This document shows positions 11,419 to 22,230 of a DNA stretch of 64,000 nt, in pieces. Source of the stretch: Bombyx mori (lineage: Eukaryota > Arthropoda > Insecta > Lepidoptera > Bombycidae); NCBI RefSeq assembly GCF_030269925.1, contig NC_085107.1:16804001-16868000 (forward strand), written 5' to 3'. The first letter of the stretch is position 1. The number at the start of each line of letters is the position of its first letter. The notes beneath the pieces were generated by a model that saw only the letters and a program-made list of their open reading frames with translations, made no database searches and was not told the origin of the DNA. A program made the translations under genes and the position numbers.

Positions 11419-11906
11419 GCCACGCCAGCATAAATGACATCATCCGTCGGGCCCTTATCAGCGCTGGCGTGCCAGCCATTCTAGAACCGAATGCTTTGGT
11501 GCGAGGCGATGGTAAGAGACGGTATGTCGATTATTCCCTGGAAGATGGGTCGGTCGCTCGTTTGGGATGCGACTTGTGTAGATACCATGGCACCAACACA
11601 TCTTCCGGCGACTAATTCTAACGCTGGCAGCGCTGCTTCAACGGCTGAAGGCCTCAAACGGCGGAAATATGAAAATCTTTCTAAAGATTTCATTTTTGTT
11701 CTATTTGGGGTAGAAACTTTGGGCCCCTGGGGTCCATCTGCTAAAAGTTTTTTTAAGAACCTTAAAAAAAACTATTTGAAGCCTCGGGAGACCAGAAGGC
11801 CGGTACTTATTTTGCACAAAGAATTAGCATTGCTATCCAGCGTGGAAATACTGCCAGCCTTCTGGGAACGCTGCCAACTGGCGGTGAGCTAACACAGATT
11901 TTCTAA
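11419..11906 (+). pseudogene. Retrotransposon RT C-terminal domain relic
   Basis: Conceptual translation gives, in order, a region with [19 protein letters not shown], then a DG(KR).DGM..IPW motif, [18 protein letters not shown], a segment FGVETLGPWGPS, and near the end AQRISIAIQRGNTASLLG with a stop at 11904-11906. This is the conserved C-terminal module found after the RT in many animal non-LTR-type polymerases; the D...K...W pattern looks like a restriction-endonuclease-type fold, which is inference. The reading frame changes at about 11517 (a few bases lost at the DGKR motif) and again near 11800, so it is not functional. The RT core itself is absent. Confidence 0.75.
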
Positions 11907-12181
11907 TTATAAGTAGCTTTAATTAAAACTAAAATTACGTTTTTACGGTATAAAATAGTTTTATGTATTTGTATTTACGTTCAAGTGTTGTATACTGTGG
12001 TTTTCGTGAGACGTAGACATAGATAGTATCATTTTCACTGTTAAATCTCGTGCTTTTTAATGTAATGACATTAATTTTAACTCTTCGAAACAACCAAATT
12101 CAACCTGGCGGTTTGTATCGCGATGCATCCAGCCGATTGCTCTTCCACTGCCGTCTCGCAGAACTGCTGTCATGTTTTTAT
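11907..12181. other. Intergenic DNA, nothing recognised
   Basis: Short AT-rich stretch between two retroelement fragments; no feature recognised. Confidence 0.4.
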
Positions 12182-12430
12182 TTCCTGCTTATGCTGATGG
12201 TTTAGGGAACCATATCAGCGTCACCGGGCTAGTGAGTTCACAGGGCTCAAACCTGACGATGTTCCTAACACGAACCCTAGCAAGAGCCGGGCTCTACACG
12301 GAATCTACCACTGGATCGGAAACGCGACCCACTGAGAAGGTCCGGCGAGAAACTCAGTAGGCTGTATCTATGGTTTAATTTACTCTCCGAGCCCTTCGTC
12401 GCAAGCGACGGGTTCGACGGGTTCGACGGG
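12182..12430 (-). mobile_element. Jockey-clade LINE 3' UTR fragment
   Basis: Reverse complement of the same 3' UTR as at 4656-4918: '.cttatgctgatg' end, 'ctaccactggatcggaaacgcgac', 'gcgagaaactcagtagg' and 'gcccttcgtcgcaagcgacggg'. It is 5'-truncated and ends at a short tandem array of a 'gggttcgac' unit (about 12409-12441). Confidence 0.8.
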
Positions 12431-12441
12431 TTCGACGGTTC
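12409..12441. repeat. Short tandem array of a 10-base unit
   Basis: The unit 'gggttcgac' plus one base is repeated three to four times at the truncated end of the jockey tail. Such arrays can arise from polymerase slippage at the 5' truncation point. Confidence 0.7.
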
Positions 12442-12625
12442 GATGACCGGTGCTGTCAGGCAGTGCGTTTAGTGCTAGTAACGCGCAGCGTGGCACTGTG
12501 ATACCTCTGCACCTAGCATTTAAGATGGACATAATATTGAATTTTTCCCGAACACTACTAAAAGTTTTTCTTCTAACGAGATTTGAAAAAGACCTCACAG
12601 TACAGTTGTTTGTATGTGTCACTGC

Positions 12626-12750
12626 TATACTGAGACCTTAGAACTTATATCTCAAGGTGGGGGGCGCATTTACGTTGTAGATGTCTATGGGCTCCAGTAA
12701 CAACTTAACACCAGGTAGGCTGTGAACTCGTCCGCCACCTAAGCAAAAAA
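12626..12750 (+). mobile_element. Bm1-type SINE, 3' tail
   Basis: Begins 'actgagaccttagaacttatatctcaagg' and ends 'cacctaagc' plus A-rich tail. 5'-truncated in the same region as the copy at 13286-13417. Confidence 0.85.
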
Positions 12751-13285
12751 AACTTTTGATAAACAACAATAATCACTCAATATCAAACGAGCCGTAAACT
12801 AATTTGCATTTGGTAACAATAAAAAACGATTCATAAATTATTTTAATGATTCAATATCTAAAATTAATAAATCATTTATATAATACAAAATAAAAACTAA
12901 AAGGTCAATCACATCCCTGATGAAGTAAAGGGATGCGGACTCTTGAAGCGTCGTGAGATAATTATACTTGGTAACTTGCAGTAGCTGCAAGTGGCTCCGA
13001 ACTTGTGATACTGCAGAAATAGCCAGTGAAGACAGCGTTCGATTCCCGTCTGTTTAGATAACAACTTTGCCTTTTCATTGCTCTCAGTTAATTAACGAAG
13101 AAAATCGATTTAATAACTTTCTTGGAAACTGTAGTGTTTTACTTAACGTTTTGTTGTTCTTTCGAATAAATACAACAACAGCTACATTTGTTTTTGCACT
13201 GTTCGTTTTAATAATAAGATTAACACTACAAATACTTCTAATATCAGTTATTGTTATCAGTATTGTATATACTTATAGTTATCAG
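12751..13285. other. Intergenic DNA between two truncated Bm1 copies
   Basis: No gene recognised. The 73-codon frame at 13067-13288 is hydrophobic because it is AT-rich and has no family resemblance. Confidence 0.4.
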
Positions 13286-13417
13286 TAACTATACAGAGAC
13301 ATTAGAACTGATATCTCAAGAGGGGTGGCGCATTTACGTCGTAGATGTCTATGGGCTCCAGTAACCACTTAACACCAGGTGGGCTGTGAGCTCGTCCGCC
13401 CACCTAAACAATAAAAA
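13286..13417 (+). mobile_element. Bm1-type SINE, 3' tail
   Basis: Matches the Bm1 3' end from 'aactatacagagac.ttagaactgatatctcaag' to 'cccacctaaacaataaa'. Truncated at nearly the same internal position as the copy 660 bp upstream. Confidence 0.85.
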
Positions 13418-13839
13418 TAATTATTACTAGTATGTGAGGTAATTAAAATTGTATCACAACAGCTGACTAGCGTAGAAATACATTAAGTCCACTTATAACG
13501 GCGTAAGAAAAATGAAGTCTATTAATTTCTAGTTAAAATCCAATTTACCTCAGCCTCGACACAGTCTAGACTACGTAACGAAGTTATAACTTAAAGAATC
13601 CAATAATAGTATTGAGCTCCGTTATGTAGCTACATAATTTTATTAATGTATAGTAACTACGCAAGTGTAGAGTCTATGCCGTAGCAGCAGCTACAGCATG
13701 TAGAGAGCTACGTATTATAAAACGCCACCTGGCGTGCCAGCTTTCACATTAATCTTCATACAGGGTAGATGACCTGTCTAAAAGTTATAAAAGAATTCAA
13801 CTCTTACTACATGTTTTATTGTATGAAGAAAAATACTGC
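13418..13839. other. Intergenic DNA, nothing recognised
   Basis: AT-rich, no gene or known repeat recognised. Confidence 0.4.
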
Positions 13840-14036
13840 TTTTTTTATTGCTTAGATGGGTGGACGCTTAGTCTTAAGTGGTTACTGGAGCCTATAGACA
13901 TCTACAACGTACATGCGCCACCCACCTTGAGATATAAGTTTTAAGGTCTCAGTATAGTAACAACGGCTGCCACACCGTTCAAACCAAAACGTATTACTGA
14001 TTCACGGCAGAAATAGGCAGGGTTTGGCACCTACGC
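13840..14036 (-). mobile_element. Bm1-type SINE, 3' portion
   Basis: Minus-strand Bm1 from the tail ('tttttattgcttagatggg') through 'cacggcagaaatagg', with a deletion removing part of the 'acgagctcacagcccacctgg' block. It ends directly against a plus-strand jockey tail. Confidence 0.8.
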
Positions 14037-14049
14037 GTGCGGAAATTGC

Positions 14050-14442
14050 ACGCGAAAGTTACCTATAGTATTATAATGTTGCGTAAATCCCGACATTCCC
14101 GATCCTGCAAACTGAATAGTAAACAGTCGACGTCACCCAAAACACGTCATTCCAGATCCTTCCGATCCACTAACGGTGCTTTTAGGTACCTCAAGCATCG
14201 GTCATTCTTCACATCGAACCCGTCGCGACGAAGGGCTCGTCGAGTGAATTAATCCACAGACACAGCCCACTGAGTTTCTCGCCGGAATCTCAGTGGGTCG
14301 CGTTTCCGATCCGGTGGTAGGTTCTGCGAAGCACTTGCTAGGGTTAGCAACGTCGTCAGGTTTGAGCCCCGTGAGCTGACCTATTTGTTAGGTTTACGCT
14401 GAAATGGCTTCTCAAGGCTATCAGCTTAGGTAGAAAAAAAAA
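14050..14442 (+). mobile_element. Jockey-clade LINE 3' end
   Basis: The longest copy of this 3' UTR family in the window. It has about 170 bp upstream of the 'cccgtcgcgacgaagggctcg' block, then the shared tail and poly(A). The 71-codon frame 14037-14252 lies in this segment and is rich in Arg and Ser; it is noncoding 3' UTR or a decayed ORF end. Confidence 0.8.
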
Positions 14443-14690
14443 AGTGTGTGTGTCCGCTCCGACGCACGACTGGAGTTTACTGGATATAAAAAATTAAACG
14501 AAACAATACGAGAAATAGTTCTATATTACGACAACACGATACACTACAGATTATTAACAAATTAACGAGACACAAAACAAACGACTAATAAATATATGAA
14601 AATACAATAATGAGAGAAACGCGCGATCAGTACGAGGCTTTGTGGCGGACTGCCGGCGCAGCAGCCCGGCGTCACCTGCGATAACGCGGC
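14443..14690. other. Intergenic DNA, becoming GC-rich to the right
   Basis: Begins with a (gt)n stretch after the jockey poly(A). From about 14610 the sequence becomes GC- and CpG-rich, leading into the hairpin at 14697. Confidence 0.4.
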
Positions 14691-14696
14691 CGCGCG

Positions 14697-14742
14697 TTGG
14701 CTCCTGATTGGCGCGCGCACGCATCACGCAATCAGGAGCCAA
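14697..14742. promoter_or_regulatory. Perfect 14-bp inverted repeat with CCAAT boxes in a CpG-rich block
   Basis: TTGGCTCCTGATTG at 14697-14710 and its exact complement at 14729-14742 are separated by 18 GC-rich bases. Each arm holds a CCAAT-type box in one orientation (ATTGG / CCAAT), with a further one beside each arm. The surrounding 14620-14760 is CpG-rich, unlike its neighbours. It could be an insect promoter core or the 5' region of a retroelement; no adjacent coding exon was found, so the role is unknown. Confidence 0.5.
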
Positions 14743-16446
14743 TCAGGCGCATAACGCATTTCGTGTGACATGCTAGTACGATTTTGGTCCCCATAATTTT
14801 CATACCCCGGGCCTATATATGTAAATCGATTCTAAAGGAGTAAACTCCAAAAAGTAAATCCCGAATATCAGACTCAATGATATTCTACCTTAATCGTAAC
14901 ACGATTATGGAAATAAGCAACCACAGTATTTCTCCCCCTTTTACAATGTTAACTCTGTTACAGCATGTCAAATCGTGTTTAAAACATTATGATTCACGCC
15001 AGAAAGTGTACAATCACAAGCAAAATAAATAAAATCTCTTAAATAAATAAAATGAAACCTACCTATTTACAGATTTTAAAAATATTAATGTTTACTAATC
15101 GATTTATAAATATTAATAAGATAATGGAAGTATCTGGAAGAAGAAGAAACTAAATAATAGGCGCAAAACCGATCTTTGTGGCGAGGCTTGGGGTAGGCCC
15201 TATGTCCCCAGCAGTGGACGTCTGTCGGTTGATAGAAAGCTTAACGAGATTTAAGCTAATTTTGTATTTTTTTCCTTTTTCATAGTTTCATAGCATTAGA
15301 AACAAATAAAAGAGATATTAAGCCGGTTATAGTGATTAAAATTACCTTCAACTCCGGATCCCAATTTTGTATTCGACAGTACGCGCGCTTTCAAATTTGA
15401 AGTTAATTTATTTAGACTACGCTTTCATGTATGCCAGTCTTGTTCGATTTTCATAATTAAAATTGTTTTCGTACGTAAGCGTACTGTCAAATTCTTAACG
15501 GTTTACGAAGCTACTTTATTGAATAATAAATACATTTAGGAAATTTACTTTTTAACTAGGTAAATATTTTACAAATAATTTATCGTAACACACATAGTTA
15601 ATAATAATGTGAATGAATGCGTGTGAATAGAGAAAGAAATAATTAATGTGATTGTTAGGACCACAATGCATTATGGCAACGAAGAAAATTATGTGCATAG
15701 AATTATGATAAAACGCGACGCGCAGTGATTTGTGTTAGATGCTATTCCTACTTGTCTGGAATCTTTATAATATGTAGTTAGTTCAGTACTATTTTTTCTC
15801 TTGTGTAATAATTATCAAACCGATAATATCGAAGCGTTCGTTCTGCTATTGAAATTGAAATACATTGCACGACTTGTCTTGTCTTTGAAATAATCAAGCA
15901 AGTCCTAACATAAAAGGATTATTTACTTTGTTATTTGTGTTATCATCACAAGTTACGAATTATTGGTCAACAATACTTTACTTAAAACAGTTAGAAAATT
16001 AAAGACTTTTTAGGACTTTTTGTTCTAAAAAATATTATATATTTTTTATTGCTTTTAAAATTTATTTGTACAATTCTTACTGTTGTGCATTTATATTTTT
16101 TGAGCGACACCTATACTTTATTCAACTCAGTACCATTTACGGTAGTACATTACAAAGAATTGTTGAGTTCCTTGTCTATTCGTAGCATAGACGCTAATAT
16201 GAGTAAGTATATGTGTTAATAAATTTAAGTAAAGGTCTATACGACCTATAAGGTACATATCACCAATACGAACATAGTTTGGTTTTCTGACATAAAAAGA
16301 CCTGGTGGATTAGTATTCTTGTTAACAACGCTACACCGTCAGAATGCGTTCTGGCTCTTCTTTATAGTAACAGAAGATCATGAGCGTTTTAATAAGAGTT
16401 TTAATCTATCTCTATTTAAGAGTTTTAAGTTAAATTTTAATAACTT
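14743..16446. other. Intergenic DNA with a small LINE scrap
   Basis: Mostly AT-rich with no gene. At 15158-15235 the words 'gtggcgaggcttggggtaggccctatgtcc.cagcagtggacgtc' match the ORF end of a LINE family that is common in Lepidoptera (normally read as ...WRGLGEA..QQWT), here too short and diverged to classify. Confidence 0.45.
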
Positions 16447-16783
16447 TACTGGTTTTAGGACATCTTGAGAGTCCGCACGGGTAGGTACCACTACTCTGCC
16501 TATTTCTGCCGCGAAGCAGTAATGCATTTCGGTTTGAAGGGCGGGGTAGCCGTTGTACTGTAAAAAGTACTTGTATAAAACCCGTCATGACTAACGTAAT
16601 AACGCGAGTGTGGTGTTCGCTCACGCGGCACACATACACACACAGACACCCTCCAATCCCTACAATCACGCTTTTGCAGAATAACTCATGTCTCGAGGTG
16701 GGTGGCTGCACTTAAGTCGTAGGGGTCTATGGGCTCCGGTAACCACTTAGCACCAGGTGGGCCGTCAGCTCGAGCACCCACTG
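16447..16783 (+). mobile_element. Bm1-type SINE with an internal LINE segment
   Basis: Outer parts are normal Bm1: 16447-16566 ('gtccgcacgggtaggtacc' to 'gtagccgttgtactgtaaaaa') and 16682-16783 ('aactcatgtctcgaggtgggtgg' to the tail). Between them, where other copies have only about ten bases, lie roughly 115 extra bases that are not Bm1 but jockey RT sequence. Confidence 0.85.
16567..16681 (+). mobile_element. Jockey RT segment inside the Bm1 copy
   Basis: The last 45 bases ('cagacaccctccaatccctacaatc.cgcttttgcag') match 30074-30110, the start of the jockey ORF fragment there. The preceding bases ('cccgtcatgac', 'gcgagtgtggtgttcgctcacgcggcac') translate, with small gaps, to the RPVMT..ASVVFAHAA stretch that immediately precedes that point in jockey RTs. 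So this is about 115 bp of continuous LINE ORF sequence on the same strand as the SINE. Confidence 0.75.
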
Positions 16784-16800
16784 CACTGTATATAAATAGA

Positions 16801-16935
16801 TCTGTATATTGTAAACCGTATTAATAGTCTCGTAGTTATTAGTAAATATGACGGTAGACTGTTACAGTAAAAAGTTATGACAGATTGTCACATAACGAGT
16901 GTATTTACATTTTTACTATAGAACAAAATAAAATA
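16801..16935 (-). repeat. Uninterrupted copy of a dispersed repeat
   Basis: Its reverse complement matches 5255-5344 followed directly by 6908-6960. The junction reads 'accgtca|tatttactaataac' with no insertion. It therefore serves as the empty-site reference for the 1.56 kb insertion at 5345-6907. The family is unidentified. Confidence 0.75.
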
Positions 16936-17332
16936 CAAAACCATAATATATTATTTACATGATAGTGCTTCACCATCGCTCTTAGTGAGATCCGTACTTT
17001 ATTCCTTGACCTTTTCACATGAATTAAGATGTTCTAACAAGTGTTAAATATGACATACCGTATAATTAATCCATAAATATGTATTTAGAAACTACGAGCT
17101 AAAATATGACATCGTAGGGACTCTAATTTGATACGTTACGTTTGGAAAATGTAAATATATTATGAAGCCGTCGTGACCTAAATGTCCGCTTGATGTATTT
17201 GTATCATGCGATGCGATGCCTGTGTTCAAATCCCGCAGGTATCTATGTACGTTTTTATTTTTATGAAAAAATAACTTGTGTAATAATACTGAAGCACGAG
17301 CAATGTTTATTTACGTAATGACTAATAAGTAG
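16936..17332. other. Intergenic DNA, nothing recognised
   Basis: AT-rich; no gene or repeat recognised. Confidence 0.4.
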
Positions 17333-17445
17333 TAGGGCATTTTGTGAGTTCGCACGAATAGGCATCACCACCCTGCCTATTTGTGCCGCGAAACAGGAAT
17401 GCATTCTAACTTGAAGACGCACAGCAATCTACAGCCGTTATAACT
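17333..17445 (+). mobile_element. Bm1-type SINE, old central fragment
   Basis: The words 'gtgagttcgcacg.ataggcatcaccaccctgcctatttgtgccgcgaa' follow the Bm1 central region with many substitutions. Confidence 0.65.
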
Positions 17446-20400
17446 TTAAAATAAAAATTATGTATGATATATTAATAGCAAATAATAGCAAAATATTGAA
17501 CAGCAGTAGGAGCTTTAATGTTTATTTTCACCATATAAGGCCGCCGAAAAACAAAAACAAACAACATGAATTTATAAGGTCACGTCCCGTCCTTCTTGAC
17601 GTAGGGCCCTGTGATTGAACTTGTATGTTAATGCGAATCTTTGCCGTATCCAATAAAGGAAGGGGTTTGTTTATCTTTATCTTTTATTCAACGCTAAACT
17701 ATCTTCTTTTATGATTATTTTCTATAGGATTGAACACGTTATTTAAAAATAAATGTATTTTAGACCACAGCTTTAGCTAACAATTAACGATTTTTCTTGC
17801 CTAGTTCTTGCTTAGCTCTTTCCTAGTTCTTGCCGAGATCCTCCTCTTCTTCCGATTCCTGCCGGGAGACTACGTCCTGAGAGAGGCACGCGAGGCGCTG
17901 CGTGGCTACAGCTACATAAGATCCGCCCCGATAAACCGACTACCGACTAAACCCCATTATAAGATTATAAGCCTGTCGTGTCTATAATGTATTTTCTACA
18001 GATATTTGTTAGATTTGTAGAACAGTTGCTGTTATTGGGAGTTTCACCTCGTTTCTGTAGGTTGAGTAACAAATAGATGCAGTAGCTAATATGTTCGCTG
18101 ATACCTAATTTTCACCAGCAAGGCCGGAAAATTCAGTGAATTTCGCAAAAAAATGTGCGTCCTTAATTTGTTGCCTTGCTGTGGATATAGGGCTCTAACC
18201 TCTGCATTTTTAAAAGCCCCATCCGATCGATCTTGCTAGCTACGAACCTACACGTGAGTCACGACCGACGGCATCGAGAGGTACTAGATTCTACTACAAA
18301 TGGGCCTGAACGAACACTTCAATGGTGATTGGTTTGCTGTAGATTCAAGTACGTTCCAGTGAACGTTGAACCTATTGAATTTCGAATATACTAGTAGATA
18401 CTAATATACTATGTTATTTGTACATATATTCGATATTTACTCGTAACAAGATATTTCAAATAAAATATCGATATTGACCAAGGCCGGTTTATTCCAACAT
18501 GTCCCATTTTTATTATGATCAACATGTAATCGTAAATACGCTCGAAGTAGCATAATAGGCACAACGCGATCGGAACGCGTCTTTACGTATGCAAGAACAT
18601 AATTTAATAATCCAATTTTTATGTCTGAATACAACATGACAATGGTAACTATAATGGTGAATTCAGAACTTTTTCGTTTCACACAGACTCTCTTTCAGAC
18701 GACTTCGCAAAATTACATAAATATAAAACACGGACATCCTTAAATATGTAGTTAACTTTGACATTTCAAATAACTGAGTGGAGTTAAAAGTGTCATCGCG
18801 CGTCACGCGATCGTGAATGTTGATGCTATTATTCGTATAATTCTTCACCGAGTTCTTCTCTATCTAGCACGAAGCTAAAACTTATCACTCCCTAATTTCT
18901 GATATAAAATTTGCTTACTTTAGTTGACTTTACTTATGAATTTCTTGAAACTCTGTATCCTTATTGTCGTGTTTCTTCTAACAGCTGTATGTACAAAATA
19001 TACTAAATAAAAATAAATAAATTTTGAACGAAAACAGAAATATGATTTTCGTTTTAGAGGCACTTTTTAAATACAATATCTATAGTTATGTTACACAGCG
19101 ATTTTTGTGATCAGATTAATCACTATTCAATCATATTGAACAAATAAAACATAACGACTTCATAATATAAAAAATAAAAACCGATGACCGAAGAACATCA
19201 TTCGTGTTTTATAAATAAAAACATTCGCAGCAAATTAATTTTGCTTTCTTTCTGTTTCAATATTCGATCGATACAGGCATGTTCTTGCATTGAGTTTCTG
19301 TAAAGTGCCTAGACGATGAACGATTTTGCGCATTTAAATTTTGTAGGACGCCGCATTCAGGCTATAATAATTTTTTAACGGATAATTATTATTAAATTTT
19401 CAAGTTCTGTTAAATGAATCTCTCACAATGTATTCGACCGCAAATAAAATGTATTCTGTATTTCTTTTTGAATGATATTTTTGATTCTATAATTTTGTTA
19501 CTTGTTGAAATGCTAATGATATTAATAGTCGAATTGTTTAAAAGTATTCACAATGATTAAAAAATAAAAGTTCCGTCTTCCGAATGAATACTTTGGGAAC
19601 CGTCACAATGGTACATAATTATACTGCGAAGTCGAGAGGTTTGTTTAAGCTGGAGCTCATTCAAAGTGAAAACTCGTCCCCGCGAGATGAGAAAATGGAA
19701 CGTCTTAGACGCTCCCTTAAATTTAGCTTCATTGTACATGTATTTCATTCTTGTCTTTACACTGCTGTTAATTTCTGTTTAATTTACAAAGACGAATGTT
19801 ACCCATATTAATTTTCTTAGATTAGTTCAGAAATCCTGCAGAAAATAATTTTGATGAGATATCATCAAAACTATTATTAAAATTATTAAAATAAAACATA
19901 GTAAAATATTTATGTATTTGGGGGTTTTGATATACTCACAGTATGAGGAACGTAATGTTTGTGTACGAGGTGGCTAGTGGGAGTATTTTGACATATCTCT
20001 TCTTGCACCGATAATGTTGGTTACGTCATACCTATAATTTAACTGCTTCCTTATTAATTGTAAGCTTTTTAATCTTTTTTAAGTAATTCTACTACTTGAT
20101 TTTAAAAGTTTAACTTGATCACTGTTGGCATAATTTCTCCAAAACAGTCCTGTTTTTTTAAATTTTGGGTACAAATTCTGGAATATAAGAAAAGGGTTAA
20201 GTCATAGTGAAAATTGGATAACTAGGTTTTAAATGGATTTTTTTTAGGACAACTCACGCGATTCTTAATAAATATATCCCACTTTGAGATCTAATTCATA
20301 TTTAAAAAAATAGCAAGGAAGAAAGTAGCCATAGCTAGACGAGATTGTGTCCTGTATCTTTTATTTATAAGCCGTAGTAGGCATAGCCGTACTATTATTT

Positions 20401-20559
20401 GCAATCATCATTGTCCATAACAACACATAAGTTAAAAATCCCTGTTTGGACAGTATTTAGGGAATAGAAATGTATGAAAGCTTTTCTCTTATCATCGTTC
20501 AATTAAAAATTACAAGTAAAAATATTAGGACATAATTAACTTAGTTCTTTAATTCACAG
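17446..20559. other. Intergenic or intronic DNA upstream of an acidic coding exon
   Basis: No coding exon was identified. GC-richer islands at 17840-17990 and 18185-18365 show no family resemblance that I can name. A 75-codon frame at 19584-19811 is open on both strands and looks like chance. The 78-bp repeat at 18945-19022 lies here. If the exon at 20560 has an upstream partner, it could be in this stretch. Confidence 0.4.
18945..19022 (+). repeat. Dispersed repeat, inverted relative to 27136-27211
   Basis: The block 'ctctgtatccttattgtcgtgtttcttctaacagc' is complementary to 27170-27206, and similarity extends into AT-rich sequence on one side. Probably the end of an unidentified transposon family. 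Confidence 0.65.
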
Positions 20560-21213
20560 GAATATCGAAAAGGCTATCATGAATACTGAAGGGACATTCA
20601 TCATGCAGGAAGACAACGTTGATGATGAAGTTTTCGTTATGAACGAAACAGCTGACGCGCTAGCTGTAATCGAAGCAGATCAAGACCGTTACCTAGTTGC
20701 GGGAAATGATAGCCTAGCTCAACACGGAGGTGGCTTGGAAATCAAACCGGGCGACTCCGATGAACTCAATGAAGAAGATACTAGAGATCTGAACCCTTAT
20801 GTGAATGTTGCCCCACGTAATGAGGTTGTGAATTTTGATATTGAAGACGATGATAACATGCCCGCATTGATCCGCATTAACGATGATAGGGGTGAACTAC
20901 GGATTTTCCTTCGTGTGGATCAACGCCTCAATGCTATGGCGAGACAAAATCCTCCTATTATCATTGACCGTGCTGATGATGATGCAGATGATGAGTCCGA
21001 CAATGAGGAGGAAAATGGGGTGGCTGAAGTAGCCGAAGTACCCGAAGTAGCTGAGGTACCTGAAGTAGATGATGTAGATGAAGTAGCTGAAGTTGATGAA
21101 GTAGCTCAGATGGCTGAGGTAGCTGAGATGGCTGAGGTAGCTGAAAACCAACAGCAAATTGAAGGAGGGGACCATCCAAATAACGGAGACCCTGTGGAAG
21201 ACGAAGAGGCTCT
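20560..21213 (+). CDS. Coding exon of an uncharacterised acidic protein
   Basis: An ATG at 20579 opens a 212-codon frame ending at TGA 21215-21217. The product is very acidic (many Asp/Glu, almost no Cys) and ends in a degenerate repeat of Glu-Val-Ala / Glu-Val-Pro units over residues about 150-190, followed by a Gln/Asn-Pro tail. No signal peptide, membrane segment or known domain is visible; it is probably soluble and largely disordered. A good acceptor (TTTAATTCACAG) ends at 20559 and the frame is open from 20560, so the exon could start upstream of the ATG. CT|GTGAGT at 21212-21219 is a strong donor that would remove the stop, so the real product may continue into a later exon. I do not recognise the gene; length and composition make it unlikely to be chance. 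Confidence 0.65.
21032..21146 (+). repeat. In-frame degenerate repeat of Glu-Val units
   Basis: Codons for (Glu/Asp)-Val-(Ala/Pro)-Glu are repeated more than fifteen times with 6-9 base periodicity ('gaagtagct', 'gaggtacct', 'gatgtagat'). Lengths divisible by three keep the frame, as expected if it is under coding constraint. Confidence 0.75.
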
Positions 21214-21217
21214 GTGA

Positions 21218-22014
21218 GTAACGTTTCTAATTTAACAAAGTAATTTTTAAGCGCGCCTTTGCTCTCATCTATGTAGTAAAAAAAATATATGCCTCGGGAG
21301 TAGTTTCTGAATTAGAAGTCTATCCTTTTTGTACCTTTGACAATATGTATTTAAATTTACATGATTTTCCGTTAAAGGACATTATTCGCACTCACACATT
21401 TGCATTTATAAGTATATATTTATTATTAAGTAACAAGTATGGATTTCATACTGTTAGTATCATCACAATTTCTTCTAATAAATACACCCGGACAACTGTT
21501 GGCTGGCACCGGTGTCTGAGTGTAAAATATTAACATAAATAGCTAGCTGTTCGATATTCCAATCACGTCTCTGCTTGGATCTAAGTAACTGATAAGTCTG
21601 GTTCACAAAAATCGACCGAACCGTCGACGTCGGAGATCTTTTATTATCCAATATCTTTAACCAGCATACTTATACAGCATATTAGTACATTTTAAACTTT
21701 AATTACAAAGATTTGAAATGGGAACAATTTCATAGCATTTGAGTAAAAAATGGTAGAAAGAAGCTTAACAATTGGACACGCTGTAAGAAAAACTATTGTA
21801 AAACCTGCTATTTTTAATAAAGCAGATAGTAAGCGCTTAGAATTAGATAATGCCTAAAAAGCTGTAAAGTTGGAAATCTGTAAAGTGAAGATGGAGCCTT
21901 GACCGGACTGTTGGTGTCAAAATATTGTTAATATCATAGTTTTAAAAAGTGTTTCGCATTTTTTTACAAATCATTTAACCTTATACGTTTATTATTAGGT
22001 TAAGGTTTATACTT
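21218..22014. other. Intronic or intergenic DNA
   Basis: No gene or known repeat recognised downstream of the acidic exon. Confidence 0.4.
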
Positions 22015-22230
22015 TAAAGATAAAGATAACGAAGCCTTTATTAACAACCTTAATTCATATTTAGGTACATTTTTCTTTTCATTTGACATCGGCTAAGATT
22101 GTTTTGCTTTCGCATAGGCCTCCCCCAAATCCTGCCATAAGTTCCGGTCGTGGCATTTCCTCTTCCACGTAGAGCCTGCAACGGCTTTTATATCGTCTAC
22201 CCACCTTTGGAACGGTCGTCCTTTTAATCT
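22015..22230 (-). mobile_element. LINE 3' end with ORF tail
   Basis: On the minus strand 22230-22093 encodes 45 residues: GRPFQRWVDDIKAVAGSTW, then RNLWQDLGEAYAKAKQ and a stop (22093-22095). This is the well-known C-terminal signature of a LINE ORF2 (the 'RW.DDI...AG..W...A.DR..W..LGEA' pattern). A 3' UTR of about 80 bp ends in a 'ttatcttta'-type simple tail near 22015. The 5' part is truncated. The clade is uncertain (RTE, CR1 or Dong-like). Confidence 0.8.

Noticed and set aside
19584..19811. 75-codon plus-strand frame starting MNTLGTV
   Set aside because: The opposite strand is equally open here, and no splice signals or homology were seen.
20897..21179. Two minus-strand frames opposite the acidic exon
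   Set aside because: They are shadows of the repetitive Glu-Val coding sequence on the plus strand.
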